From a bacterium (GTDB lineage Bacteria; Desulfobacterota; S145-22): a stretch of 44,310 nt of DNA. This document shows positions 22,775 through 31,567 of the stretch, piece after piece; the stretch's first letter is position 1, and each line of letters begins with the position of its first letter. Under the pieces are notes generated by a model that saw only the letters and a list, made by a program, of their open reading frames with translations, ran no database searches and was not told the DNA's origin. The translations under genes and the position numbers were made by a program. The DNA lies in assembly GCA_026986155.1 (NCBI GenBank), contig JALSPC010000077.1:1-44310 (forward strand). Reading direction: 5' to 3'.

Positions 22775-24763
22775 GTGAAAAAGCCGAGGATAACGAAAAA
22801 CAAATCAGGAAACCGGTTCTTCTCCCTTTCTGTTTCCCTGCTGCTTGTTTTCACCGCGTTCCTGGGGCAGGCTCCCGTTTCCCATGCCGATAATTCTTTC
22901 CTTAAGGCAATCACCAAGAAAAATTACCCCGATTCTCACGCCGTCCTGAGCCGAGAGGTCGAAACCCTTACCTTCAAGGAGGACGGAAGCCACGTGGATG
23001 TGGACGAAGTCTTCATGACCATCCTGGACGAGGATGGCAAACGCTCCGAGAAGGTGCAATCTTTTTACCTCAACCGTGACTACTCGAAGTTCCAGGTGGA
23101 AATTATGGAGATAATCAAGCCGGGCGGAAAACGGGTTCCGGTGGACCTGAAGGCGAACGCCCGTGAGGAGACTCCCACCTCCGACACGGAGGCCAACATC
23201 TACGACCCGAACCAGAAGATTCTGAAGGTCTTCCTTCCCGATCTTGCGGTGGGTGATACCATTCATTACAAGGTCCGCCGCGACACCTTCAAATCGACCA
23301 TCCAGAACCATGTCTACGGCATGGCGTTGGGTCAATACAATATCCCCATTCGGTCCTACGTCCTCACCCTAAGGGGGCCGGTCGACAAGAAACTTTACAC
23401 CCTCGTGAAGGACAAGATAAAAGGAAAGGTTATTCACAAGGCATGGCGAAAAGGGGACAGACAAATCCAACAATGGGTTTTCCAGGGCGTTCCCCAGCTG
23501 ACGCCGGAACCCTCCATGCCCTCTTTCATGCGTGTGGTCATGCGCCTTCTCTATTCGACCCTTCCCTCGTGGGAGGCGGCGTCCCGGTGGTATTATCACC
23601 TGACGGAGCCGAAACTGAAACCGACCCCGGCCATCGTCGCCAAGGTGCGTGAGCTGACGAACGGGCTTGGCACGGACGACGCCAAGATTCGCGCCCTTTT
23701 CTACTTCGTGGCGCAAAAGATCCGCTACATGGGCATCACGGCGGAGAAGAACCGGCCCGGGTTCGAACCGCACGAGGTTGGGCTGACTTTCAGCCGCCGT
23801 TACGGCGTCTGCCGGGACAAGGCCGCCCTGCTTGTCAGCATGTTGCGCGTGGCAGGCTTCCGAGCCAACATGGTTCTGGTCAGCGTGGGAAGCAAACTGG
23901 ACAAGGAGATCCCCGTCCCCTACTTCAACCACGCGGTCGCGGTGCTCCGGGATACGTCCGGGGGGCCACTCCTCTACATGGATCCCACCTCGGAAACAAG
24001 CAAGCAGTTCTTCCCCGATTACGAGCGGGATTCCTCCTGTCTCATCGCGGACAGGGACGGCGAGCCCCTCCGCCTCACGCCCTCCCTGCCCCCGGACAGG
24101 AACCTGTACCAGTTGACGATCCGGGATATCTTCACGAAAGATCATCACCTTCGCGGCAGGATCGACGCGGTTTGCACGGGATTCGTGGACACGGTCTTCC
24201 GCTCCATCATGATGCTCAAAAGGGACGAGGAACGGAGGGATTTCCTGCGGAGAATCTTCCAGGGCCGGTATCCAGGAATGGTCATTTCCCGGGTGGCCCT
24301 TTCGAATCCGGCGAACCGTAGCCGGCCCTTCGCCTTTTCCCTCGATTTTCAGATCGACCTGCCGGGGATCACCGGGAAAAACGGTTTGTTCTTCCTGCTG
24401 CCCTTAAGCGACATGCCCAGGCCCGGCATCCTGGACGCCTGGATTCTCGGGAAAGCGAACATGGTCAAGCGGCGTTTCCCCCTGCGGTTCGGTTATACCT
24501 ACAAGACCCGGATCGTCGAAAGCATCCATTTCACCCGGCCGCCGGGAGATATCGCGTTTCCGGTCCTGCCCAACGTCTCCAACGACGTGGCGGAGGCGTG
24601 GACTTCCTTCACGATGAAAAAGGAAAACACCCTGGTCATCGACAGGGAGTTCGCGCTAAGAAAACGCGAGGTTACTCCCGAGCAATACCAGGAAATCCTG
24701 AAGATTCAGCACGACAGGCAACAGCGGGTTACCCTGCCCATCATATTGAGGAGTGAAAAGTGA
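22775..24763 (+). CDS. Exported DUF3857/transglutaminase-like protein, intact catalytic triad
   Basis: A 662-residue secreted protein: signal peptide (SLSVSLLLVFTAFLGQAPVS, cleaved near HA-DN), an N-terminal DUF3857 beta domain (about 40-240), a transglutaminase-like core (about 255-420) and a C-terminal DUF2569/3858-like beta region. The papain-like triad is present: Cys346 in RYGVCRD, His386 in PYFNHAVA and Asp403 in YMDPT. Such proteins are periplasmic or outer-membrane facing; substrates are unknown. The GTG at 22775 is chosen for the GGAGG 9 nt upstream and the promoter position. Its last codons overlap the paralogue's start by 4 bp. Confidence 0.85.
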   Translation: MKKPRITKNKSGNRFFSLSVSLLLVFTAFLGQAPVSHADNSFLKAITKKNYPDSHAVLSREVETLTFKEDGSHVDVDEVFMTILDEDGKRSEKVQSFYLNRDYSKFQVEIMEIIKPGGKRVPVDLKANAREETPTSDTEANIYDPNQKILKVFLPDLAVGDTIHYKVRRDTFKSTIQNHVYGMALGQYNIPIRSYVLTLRGPVDKKLYTLVKDKIKGKVIHKAWRKGDRQIQQWVFQGVPQLTPEPSMPSFMRVVMRLLYSTLPSWEAASRWYYHLTEPKLKPTPAIVAKVRELTNGLGTDDAKIRALFYFVAQKIRYMGITAEKNRPGFEPHEVGLTFSRRYGVCRDKAALLVSMLRVAGFRANMVLVSVGSKLDKEIPVPYFNHAVAVLRDTSGGPLLYMDPTSETSKQFFPDYERDSSCLIADRDGEPLRLTPSLPPDRNLYQLTIRDIFTKDHHLRGRIDAVCTGFVDTVFRSIMMLKRDEERRDFLRRIFQGRYPGMVISRVALSNPANRSRPFAFSLDFQIDLPGITGKNGLFFLLPLSDMPRPGILDAWILGKANMVKRRFPLRFGYTYKTRIVESIHFTRPPGDIAFPVLPNVSNDVAEAWTSFTMKKENTLVIDREFALRKREVTPEQYQEILKIQHDRQQRVTLPIILRSEK

Positions 24764-26592
24764 AACGTCTATCTCTTCGACGCGTAACAGCCCTCGTCAT
24801 CCTTGGAGGACTTTTCCTCTGCATCACGCGGCCCTCCCTCCGCGCCCAGGCCCAAGCCACGCGGAACGCGAAGGATTCCGCCGTCTATCGCCTCATTGAG
24901 AAGGACTACACGGTGAAACCCGATGGGAGTTATACCCTGATCACGCACGTGGTGGTCCACGTCCTGAATTACAAGGGGAAAAAGGACCACGCCGATTTCA
25001 AATATTCCTACAACACATCCACCCAGTCGGTGGAGGTTTTAGAGGCGCGGACACTCAGGGCGGACGGAAAATCCATCCCCGTCACGGACAAGGAGATTCA
25101 CGACATCAACGCCCCGGAAGACGCCCGCGCGACCCTCTATTCGCAACAGCGCGTCAAGGTGGTGAATTTCCCCTCCGTCGAGCCGGGAACGACGGTGGAG
25201 ATAAGGCTGAGGGTGAAGTCACGAAAAGGATTCTGGGCCATGGAATGCTTTCGCCTCCCGGACCCCGTGGTCCGGAAGGTGGTGCGTGTCACCCTTCCCG
25301 TGGGGATGAAACTGACCGTCAAGCTGCCCCGCCTGAAGTTGGAGAGGAAAGAAAGCTGGAAAGGCAAGACGGTCACTTACCGCTACGAGGCCCGTAACGT
25401 CCCACGGCGGGTTCAGGAGCCCGGACTGCCGCCCATCGAGAACCGGGGGACCTGCCTCTTTCTGACCACCCTCGCCTCCTGGAAGGAGGCCGCCCGTTTT
25501 TTCGCCGGCACTCTTTCCACCCCGGGACTCTCCGCCGGGGTCGATCCCTTCATGGAGAAAACGCCGGACGACCTCTACGAGGCCCTCATGAAACGCTTTA
25601 TTCCCTATCCCATTGATTACTTCCATACCGCCCTCTCCTTCCAGGCGCCGGCGGAAACCTTGAAAAAGGGCTACGGCTCCTCCATCGACCTGGCCATCCT
25701 TTTTTACCATCTCCTGAAGAAACGCGGGCTTTCACCCTCTTACCTCGCGGCGAACACGGCGAGAACCTTTCTGGCGCCCTTCAAGGACACGCCGTTGCCC
25801 CCGCTTTTCGACGACGTCATGGTGCGCTGCCAGGGAAAAGACTACGCCTTCTACGCAAAAGACCTTCCCCCGGGTTACACGGGACTTCAAGGGAAACGGG
25901 TTTTGGATCTATCCGAAGGCGCCTTGACCCCATCAAGAATCCACTACCCCAACCGGGAGGTCTCCCGTCTTCTCCTCACGCCGACCGGCGCCTTCGACCT
26001 GGAGGGGAAATTCAAGACGACTTCGGAGGGGTCCCGGGCGGTGGAAACCCGGAGCTGGCTCCGGTACATGACCCGGGACGAATGGCGCATTGCCGCCCTC
26101 CAGATCCTCCACGACATCGACCCGCTGGCCCGGTCCCTCGGGGAGATTAGCCGGAAGGGCTTAAACACCCTGGCGGCTCCCGTTGTTCTCGAGGGAAAGT
26201 TCAAGATACCCTGTCAGTTCCCCGGCAGCGGACAATTCACGTATATTCACCTGGAAGGCCCCAGTCTTCCCCTCCGGCTGGAAACCCTTTCGGAAAACCG
26301 GCGGGGTCCCTTCATGGTGGACCGGATGCTGACGAGCGATACCGAGATCCGGATAACCCTCCCCGCGGGGATGAAGGTTTGTTACGCCCCCCCGGCTTCC
26401 AAAGGACGGATGAAGGTCATGGATTGGTCGGTGGGGGTAAAAGAGGGTGCAAACGGCTTCACGTTCCACAGGGTGATTCGCCTCAAACGGGGAATCCTCT
26501 ATCCGGGGACGAAGGAATACCACGATTTCATTACGGCAATCCGCCGTCTCTACGCTCCATACAACAGTGTCGCGATTCTCGAAAAGAAATGA
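24760..26592 (+). CDS. Paralogous DUF3857 protein with lost transglutaminase triad
   Basis: A 610-residue exported protein (signal peptide about 1-30, RVTALVILGGLFLCITRPSL) with the same layout as its upstream neighbour: DUF3857 domain with YRLIEKDYTVKPDGSYTLIT, then a transglutaminase-like core. The catalytic positions are gone: GYGSSID has Ser308 for Cys, FDDVMV has Asp352 for His, and the Asp block YMDPT is replaced by FYAKD. It is therefore probably a non-enzymatic partner that binds the same target or forms a complex with the active paralogue. GTG start overlaps the previous stop, so the two are made together. Confidence 0.82.
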   Translation: MKRLSLRRVTALVILGGLFLCITRPSLRAQAQATRNAKDSAVYRLIEKDYTVKPDGSYTLITHVVVHVLNYKGKKDHADFKYSYNTSTQSVEVLEARTLRADGKSIPVTDKEIHDINAPEDARATLYSQQRVKVVNFPSVEPGTTVEIRLRVKSRKGFWAMECFRLPDPVVRKVVRVTLPVGMKLTVKLPRLKLERKESWKGKTVTYRYEARNVPRRVQEPGLPPIENRGTCLFLTTLASWKEAARFFAGTLSTPGLSAGVDPFMEKTPDDLYEALMKRFIPYPIDYFHTALSFQAPAETLKKGYGSSIDLAILFYHLLKKRGLSPSYLAANTARTFLAPFKDTPLPPLFDDVMVRCQGKDYAFYAKDLPPGYTGLQGKRVLDLSEGALTPSRIHYPNREVSRLLLTPTGAFDLEGKFKTTSEGSRAVETRSWLRYMTRDEWRIAALQILHDIDPLARSLGEISRKGLNTLAAPVVLEGKFKIPCQFPGSGQFTYIHLEGPSLPLRLETLSENRRGPFMVDRMLTSDTEIRITLPAGMKVCYAPPASKGRMKVMDWSVGVKEGANGFTFHRVIRLKRGILYPGTKEYHDFITAIRRLYAPYNSVAILEKK

Positions 26593-26625
26593 AAAATCCC
26601 GGAGACCTTTGATAGGCCCCCGGGA
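26592..26625 (-). terminator. Terminator of the slyD gene
   Basis: Minus strand stem TCCCGGGG/CTCCGGGA (26625-26618 with 26604-26597, one G-T pair) then five T (26596-26592). It lies 33 bp past the slyD stop. Confidence 0.6.
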
Positions 26626-26657
26626 ATCACCTTCAAGCGCCTATCCGGCGCGGGGGA

Positions 26658-27089
26658 TTACTGCACGATTTCCATCAACTCGATGTCGAAGGTCAGGTCT
26701 TTGCCGGCCAGCGGGTGGTTGGCGTCGAGCGTCACCACGGTGTCCGTGATCTGCGTGACCACCACATTGATGGGCTGTCCGTTGGGCTGGGTCAACTGGA
26801 GCTGCAGGCCCAGTTCGGGCTGGATGTTGGGAGGAAACTGTTCCTTCGGGACATCCAGGGCCAGCTCCTCGTGGTAGGGCCCGTAGGCCTGGTCGGCCGG
26901 GATCGTGATGGTCTTTGACTCGTTGAGTTCCATGCCGACCACGCCGTCCTCGAACCCCTGGATGACCTGCTTTTCCCCGAGGGTAAACTCCAGGGGCTCC
27001 CGCCCGCTGGACGTGTCGAATTCCGTTCCGTCTTCGAGCCTTCCCGTGTAGTGAACCTTGACGGTGTCTCCAATCTGCGCTTTAGTCAT
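26658..27089 (-). CDS. slyD: FKBP-type peptidyl-prolyl isomerase, SlyD-like
   Basis: A 143-residue SlyD-type protein: FKBP half (VKVHYTGRLEDGTEFDTS), an inserted IF chaperone domain (about 65-120) and the return strand FDIELMEI. It catalyses cis-trans isomerisation of prolyl bonds and acts as a cytoplasmic chaperone. The metal-binding His/Cys-rich tail of E. coli SlyD is absent. Of two ATGs, 27089 is preferred: the AGGAG lies 6 nt before it but touches the first ATG at 27095. A small inverted repeat GGGATGT/ACATCCC sits in the leader. Confidence 0.92.
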   Translation of the reverse strand: MTKAQIGDTVKVHYTGRLEDGTEFDTSSGREPLEFTLGEKQVIQGFEDGVVGMELNESKTITIPADQAYGPYHEELALDVPKEQFPPNIQPELGLQLQLTQPNGQPINVVVTQITDTVVTLDANHPLAGKDLTFDIELMEIVQ

Positions 27090-27110
27090 TTTCATCTCCT
27101 TTGATTTTCT

Positions 27111-27127
27111 GGGATGTCACACATCCC
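27111..27127 (-). repeat. Inverted repeat in the slyD leader
   Basis: Perfect 7-bp arms GGGATGT and ACATCCC around a 3-nt centre, 22 bp upstream of the slyD start. It could be an operator or a leader hairpin; nothing else supports either. Confidence 0.35.
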
Positions 27128-27295
27128 GCTACTTCCTTTCAAACATGGTCCAAAAATTCTTGGATATATCGAGGCTGAGACCAGATAAAAGGAATACTTT
27201 CTTTTTGAATTTATCATATTCCATACGGGAAGGCAAACATAATTTGGGGAAGGCTGGAACCCGCAGGGTCAAAAACGTTTAAGGGGGACTGATTC

Positions 27296-27376
27296 ATTCA
27301 CCACGAGAGAAAATTCGAAAAAAACATTTTCAAAAAACGCAAAAATGTCAAAGGTGAACCTCTTGGTGAATTTTTT
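27296..27376 (+). ncRNA. Orphan structured element with terminator-like end
   Basis: Arms ATTCACCA..AGAG (27296-27309, CG bulge) and CTCTTGGTGAAT (27360-27371) form a 12-bp helix with about 50 nt between, inside which ACATTTT/AAAATGT forms another stem; six T follow. No plus-strand gene ends here, and it lies upstream of the glmU promoter. It could be the 3' end of a small RNA. I found no clear promoter for it. The rest of 27128-27295 shows nothing I can support. Confidence 0.3.
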
Positions 27377-27425
27377 ATGTGGTCATTCATCAACATATCA
27401 TTAAAACCGGTTCGATACGGGCTTC

Positions 27426-27454
27426 TTGATTTTTATCCGAAAGATTCATAAGAT
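27426..27454 (+). promoter_or_regulatory. Promoter placing the glmU ATG at the transcription start
   Basis: TTGATT (27426-27431), 17-nt spacer, TAAGAT (27449-27454). Seven nucleotides separate the -10 box from the ATG at 27462, which has no Shine-Dalgarno sequence. Confidence 0.5.
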
Positions 27455-27461
27455 ACGTTCG

Positions 27462-28847
27462 ATGGAAGATAAAATCCTTTCCGTAATCGTCCTGGCCGCC
27501 GGCCGTGGGAAACGAATGTGTTCGAAGGTTCCTAAGGTGTTGCATCATCTTTTGGGAAAATCCATGCTCTCCTATGTGATTGAGGCCGCATGGAGAATCC
27601 GACCGCGGGAAATCATCGGAGTTGTAAGCCCGGAAGTGCTGGAGGTGGTTTCAGAATGGGAGGTGAATGGTCCGATTTCCTGGGTAGTCCAGTCTCCCCC
27701 TCAGGGAACGGCGGATGCGGTGAGATGCGGACTGTCAAGGCTATCACCTAAAGCCAAATATGTAATGATCCTTCCAGGTGACGTCCCCCTTGTGCGTCCA
27801 GAAACACTCGCCGCCATGGTTGCTGAAATGGAATCATCCGGCGAAGGCCTTGTGGTGCTCGGGACAAAGCTGAACAATCCCTACGGATATGGACGCATTG
27901 TGACGGATGAGAAGGGAGATGTGCTCAAAATCGTGGAAGAGCGGGACGCCAACGAATCTGAACGCACCATTCACCTTATCAACACGGGGATCATGGTTTT
28001 TGAAAGGGCGCGACTCATGGAGGAATTAAAAGGCGTGGGAACTGATAACGCGCAAGGGGAATTCTACCTTACGGATCTGGCCGCTTTGTTCCGGGAAGGT
28101 GGGATTCCCGTGAAATCGGTTCTTTGCGAGGATCCCTTGGAAGTTTCTGGCATCAACGACAGGCGCCAGTTGTCTGAGGTTCAGAAAGATCTCCTCGGAC
28201 GCCTCATTCGGCGCTGGCAGGAAAAAGGGGTGACTTTCGTCAATCCCGAAACCATTTATCTCGAACAAGGGGCAATCCTGGGACGGGACACGGCGATAGA
28301 TCCCGGCGTCGTCATGCGGGGTAAGGTGCGTGTCGGTGAGGGATGCCGCATCGGTGTCGGATCGGTCATCGAGAACACCCTGATCGAGGATGGCGTGGAG
28401 ATCAGACCATACTCGGTCATCGAGGAAAGCGTGATACGTTCAGGTGCCGTCGTTGGTCCCTTCGCGCACCTGCGGCCGGGGAGCGATATCGGAAATAACG
28501 CGAAGGTGGGGAATTTTGTGGAAGTAAAAAAGTCGCGTCTCGCCCCCGGCGTGAAGGCCTCGCACCTCACCTACCTGGGGGACGCGACCATCGGCGAGGA
28601 TACCAACATTGGCGCCGGGACCATCACCTGCAACTACGACGGAAAACGCAAGCATCCCACCACGATCGGGAAAAACGTGTTCGTGGGAAGCAACACGGCC
28701 TTCGTTGCGCCCGTGACCATCGGAGACAACGCCACCATCGCGGCCGGATCCGTCATCACGAAGCCGATTCCCGAGGGCACGCTCGGGGTGGCACGGGCCC
28801 GTCAGCAAAACATCTACCGCCGTCACAAAAGAAAAAAGGACGCGTAA
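27462..28847 (+). CDS. glmU: Bifunctional GlcNAc-1-P uridyltransferase/GlcN-1-P acetyltransferase
   Basis: A 461-residue enzyme for the last two steps to UDP-GlcNAc, the precursor of peptidoglycan and LPS. N-terminal pyrophosphorylase: VLAAGRGKRMCSKVPKVLH (about 9-28). C-terminal left-handed beta-helix acetyltransferase with hexapeptide repeats (about 255-455), including HLTYLGDATIGEDTNIGAG and TCNYDGKRKH near the active site. The ATG at 27462 seems leaderless. The longer frame from TTG 27426 starts inside the -35 box and is rejected. glmS follows after 2 nt, so both steps of hexosamine supply are co-made. Confidence 0.95.
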   Translation: MEDKILSVIVLAAGRGKRMCSKVPKVLHHLLGKSMLSYVIEAAWRIRPREIIGVVSPEVLEVVSEWEVNGPISWVVQSPPQGTADAVRCGLSRLSPKAKYVMILPGDVPLVRPETLAAMVAEMESSGEGLVVLGTKLNNPYGYGRIVTDEKGDVLKIVEERDANESERTIHLINTGIMVFERARLMEELKGVGTDNAQGEFYLTDLAALFREGGIPVKSVLCEDPLEVSGINDRRQLSEVQKDLLGRLIRRWQEKGVTFVNPETIYLEQGAILGRDTAIDPGVVMRGKVRVGEGCRIGVGSVIENTLIEDGVEIRPYSVIEESVIRSGAVVGPFAHLRPGSDIGNNAKVGNFVEVKKSRLAPGVKASHLTYLGDATIGEDTNIGAGTITCNYDGKRKHPTTIGKNVFVGSNTAFVAPVTIGDNATIAAGSVITKPIPEGTLGVARARQQNIYRRHKRKKDA

Positions 28848-28849
28848 TT

Positions 28850-30682
28850 ATGTGCGGGATCATCGGCTACGTGGGGGACCGCCCCGTTCTTCCCGTTCTC
28901 ATCGAGGGGCTCAAAAGGCTGGAATACCGGGGATACGATTCCTCGGGTATCGCCGCTTTCCACAATGGAAAGATCCAGACCTATCGCGCCGAGGGTAAGC
29001 TGAGTCGGTTGACAGAGAAACTCCAGGCGGTAGACATGGACGGCACGGCCGGAATCGGTCACATCCGCTGGGCAACCCACGGAAAACCCTCTGAGAAAAA
29101 CGCCCACCCACATCGGGCGGGCAAGGTCATCCTCGTTCACAATGGGATCGTGGAAAATTACAGGGATCTCAAGGAAAACCTCCGCCGGAAAGGGGTGGTT
29201 TTCCAGTCGGAAACGGATACGGAAGTCATTGCCCATCTCATCGACTCCGGGCTCGCCGAAGGGCTTTCCCCGGAGGAGGCCATTCGCGAGGCCTTAAAAC
29301 TGGTAAAGGGGTCCTACGCCCTGGGAATTCTTTTCGATTTTGACCCTGCCACCCTCTACGCGGCGCGCAAGGAAAGCCCGCTCGTCCTGGGTTTGGGCGA
29401 GGGGGAGTCTTTTTTCGCCTCGGATGTTCCCGCCCTGCTTCCCTTCACGCGGCGCTGTATCTTTCTGCACGACGGGGAAATGGCGAAACTCACGAAAGAG
29501 ACGGTAATCGTCACCGACCTGTCCGGGAAAAGGCTGGACAAACCCGAAAAGATCGTCGATTGGTCTCCGCTCATGGCCGAGAAGGAAGGGTTCAAGCACT
29601 TCATGCTCAAGGAGATTCACGAACAGCCCCGCGCCCTCATCGACACCTTCCGCGGCATCTATTCCCTGGAAAACGAGACCTTCAACCTGGAAAACATGAA
29701 AATCGGCCTCGACTGGCTGAAACGGATAAAAAAGATCTCCATCATCGCCTGCGGAACCTCCTGGCACGCCGCCCTCGTCGGGAGGTACTACCTGGAGGAA
29801 CTGGCGGGCATTCCCACCGAAGTGGACATCGCCTCCGAGTTTCGCTACCGGAACCCCCTGGTGGATGACGCCACCCTCCTCGTGGCCATTTCCCAGTCCG
29901 GTGAAACCGCCGATACACTGGCGGGGGTACGCATTGCCAGGGATAGGGGCGCCAAGGTTTTGAGTGTCTGCAACGTCTTCGAAAGCAGCTTGACCCGCCT
30001 CTCCGACGGGGTCGCCTACACGCACGCCGGGCCTGAGATCGCCGTGGCCTCTACCAAGGCCTTCACCACACAGTTGGCCGCCCTGCTGCTCATCGCCCTC
30101 TTCTTGGGGCGCGAAGTCACCGGAAAACTTGGCAGGGAAGAGACAACGGAACTCTACCAGGCCCTGACCGAGGTGCCTTCCCTGATGCGGGAGATCCTCA
30201 AGGAAGAGGAGTCCATCAAGAAGATCGCGCGAAAATTAAAGGACTTCAGGGACTTCCTTTATCTGGGAAGGGGCCTCAACTTTCCCATCGCCCTGGAGGG
30301 GGCCTTGAAGCTCAAGGAAATCTCTTACATCCACGCGGAAGGATACCCGGCCGGGGAGATGAAACATGGGCCCATCGCCCTGATCAACCCCCAGATGCCG
30401 GTGGTCTTCGTCGTCCCGTCCGACCGGCTCATGCCCAAGGTTCTCGGGAACATGGAAGAGGTCCTCGCGCGAGACGGGCAGGTCATCAGCGTGGCCACGC
30501 GCGGGACCCGGGAGGTCCTCGATAAAAGCACCTACGCCATCGAGATTCCTCCCGTGGCCCCCATGCTGGAGCCCATCCTGACGGTCGTACCCCTCCAACT
30601 GCTGGCCTACCACGTGGCGGACCTTCTCGGAACGGACGTGGACCAGCCCAGGAATCTGGCAAAAAGCGTTACGGTGGAATGA
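28850..30682 (+). CDS. glmS: Glutamine-fructose-6-phosphate aminotransferase (isomerizing)
   Basis: A 610-residue enzyme making glucosamine-6-phosphate from fructose-6-phosphate and glutamine. MCGIIGYVG exposes the N-terminal Cys nucleophile after Met removal; the class II glutaminase domain covers about 1-230, then two SIS isomerase domains (about 285-420 and 455-600: ACGTSWHA, SQSGETADT, ILTVVPLQLLAYHVA, and the final KSVTVE that closes the active site). Full length, no decay. With 2 nt between glmU and glmS there is no room for a glmS ribozyme. The stop overlaps the gspC-like start by 4 bp. Confidence 0.96.
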   Translation: MCGIIGYVGDRPVLPVLIEGLKRLEYRGYDSSGIAAFHNGKIQTYRAEGKLSRLTEKLQAVDMDGTAGIGHIRWATHGKPSEKNAHPHRAGKVILVHNGIVENYRDLKENLRRKGVVFQSETDTEVIAHLIDSGLAEGLSPEEAIREALKLVKGSYALGILFDFDPATLYAARKESPLVLGLGEGESFFASDVPALLPFTRRCIFLHDGEMAKLTKETVIVTDLSGKRLDKPEKIVDWSPLMAEKEGFKHFMLKEIHEQPRALIDTFRGIYSLENETFNLENMKIGLDWLKRIKKISIIACGTSWHAALVGRYYLEELAGIPTEVDIASEFRYRNPLVDDATLLVAISQSGETADTLAGVRIARDRGAKVLSVCNVFESSLTRLSDGVAYTHAGPEIAVASTKAFTTQLAALLLIALFLGREVTGKLGREETTELYQALTEVPSLMREILKEEESIKKIARKLKDFRDFLYLGRGLNFPIALEGALKLKEISYIHAEGYPAGEMKHGPIALINPQMPVVFVVPSDRLMPKVLGNMEEVLARDGQVISVATRGTREVLDKSTYAIEIPPVAPMLEPILTVVPLQLLAYHVADLLGTDVDQPRNLAKSVTVE

Positions 30683-31554
30683 TTACCACCAAAAAACTCG
30701 CGGACGCCGTTAAAAGCCCTTTCTTATGGGCCGTGGCGGGCGGCGTCCTATGCGGCCTTCTCGCCACTTCATACCTCACGGGTCAATTGAACCTGGAGCT
30801 GACTCGGGGCATCCTGGAACGCCTCGTGAAACGTGTAGAGTCGAAAACCCTCGTCGCCCCCCCTAAATCGAGGCTCGTCGATATTCGCAAACTGGCAAGT
30901 CTCTCTCTTTGGGGACAGGAGGGCGGAGAAGTCCCAGGCGGGGAAACCCGGCACGAGGTAGGACGTCTCGCCCTTCCGGCGGGTTCGTCCCTGGTTTTGA
31001 AGGGGATCGTCCGTTACCCGGATGGCCGTTTCGAGGCGGTCTTTACCGGCACTCGGAGCAAAAAATCGTTTGTGCTTCAGAAGGGGGACAAAATCGGCGA
31101 TGCCGTCATCCTGGACATCGAGCCCGACAAGGTCATCGTGTCCAAAAACGGGCAAAGATCGGCCTACCTCCTCTTTCATAATAAAACGGGGAAATCGAGG
31201 CGGGCCAAACCCGGGCCCCGCGCGGCCAACACGGCGGGGCGGGTTACCCTGAACAGGCATGAGGTTCAAACGGCCCTCAGCGACATGGCCGCGTTTCTCC
31301 GGCAGGTCCGAATTGTTCCCTACATGAAGAACGGGAAGCCAAAAGGATTTCAACTCCTGGACATCGTCCCGGGAAGCATCGTGGCGCGCGTGGGACTCAA
31401 AAACGGGGATGTGGTGGAAAAGGTCAACGGGAATCCCATACATTCGCCCCAAGAGGCCATGAAGCTCTTCACGCTTTTGCAGAATGGAAGAGGATTGACG
31501 CTTGAGATAGAGCGGCACGGACAATCCCGAACCATCGCCATCACGCTGAGATAA
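30679..31554 (+). CDS. GspC-like type II secretion inner-membrane protein with PDZ domain
   Basis: A 291-residue protein with the architecture of GspC/PulC: short cytoplasmic tail, one membrane helix (about 14-34), a linker, a homology region (about 95-165: GIVRYPDGRFEAVFTG, VLQKGDKIGDAVILDI) and a C-terminal PDZ domain (about 205-290: GFQLLDIVPGSIVARVGLKNGDVVEKVNG). GspC links the inner-membrane platform to the GspD secretin. It is translationally coupled to glmS and no gspD or gspE is in reach, though GspG-like pseudopilins lie 11 kb away. Confidence 0.82.
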   Translation: MITTKKLADAVKSPFLWAVAGGVLCGLLATSYLTGQLNLELTRGILERLVKRVESKTLVAPPKSRLVDIRKLASLSLWGQEGGEVPGGETRHEVGRLALPAGSSLVLKGIVRYPDGRFEAVFTGTRSKKSFVLQKGDKIGDAVILDIEPDKVIVSKNGQRSAYLLFHNKTGKSRRAKPGPRAANTAGRVTLNRHEVQTALSDMAAFLRQVRIVPYMKNGKPKGFQLLDIVPGSIVARVGLKNGDVVEKVNGNPIHSPQEAMKLFTLLQNGRGLTLEIERHGQSRTIAITLR

Positions 31555-31567
31555 CGGGGGAAATGGG

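Noticed and set aside
28845-28852. glmS ribozyme
   Set aside because: Only 2 nt separate glmU and glmS, so there is no leader to hold it.
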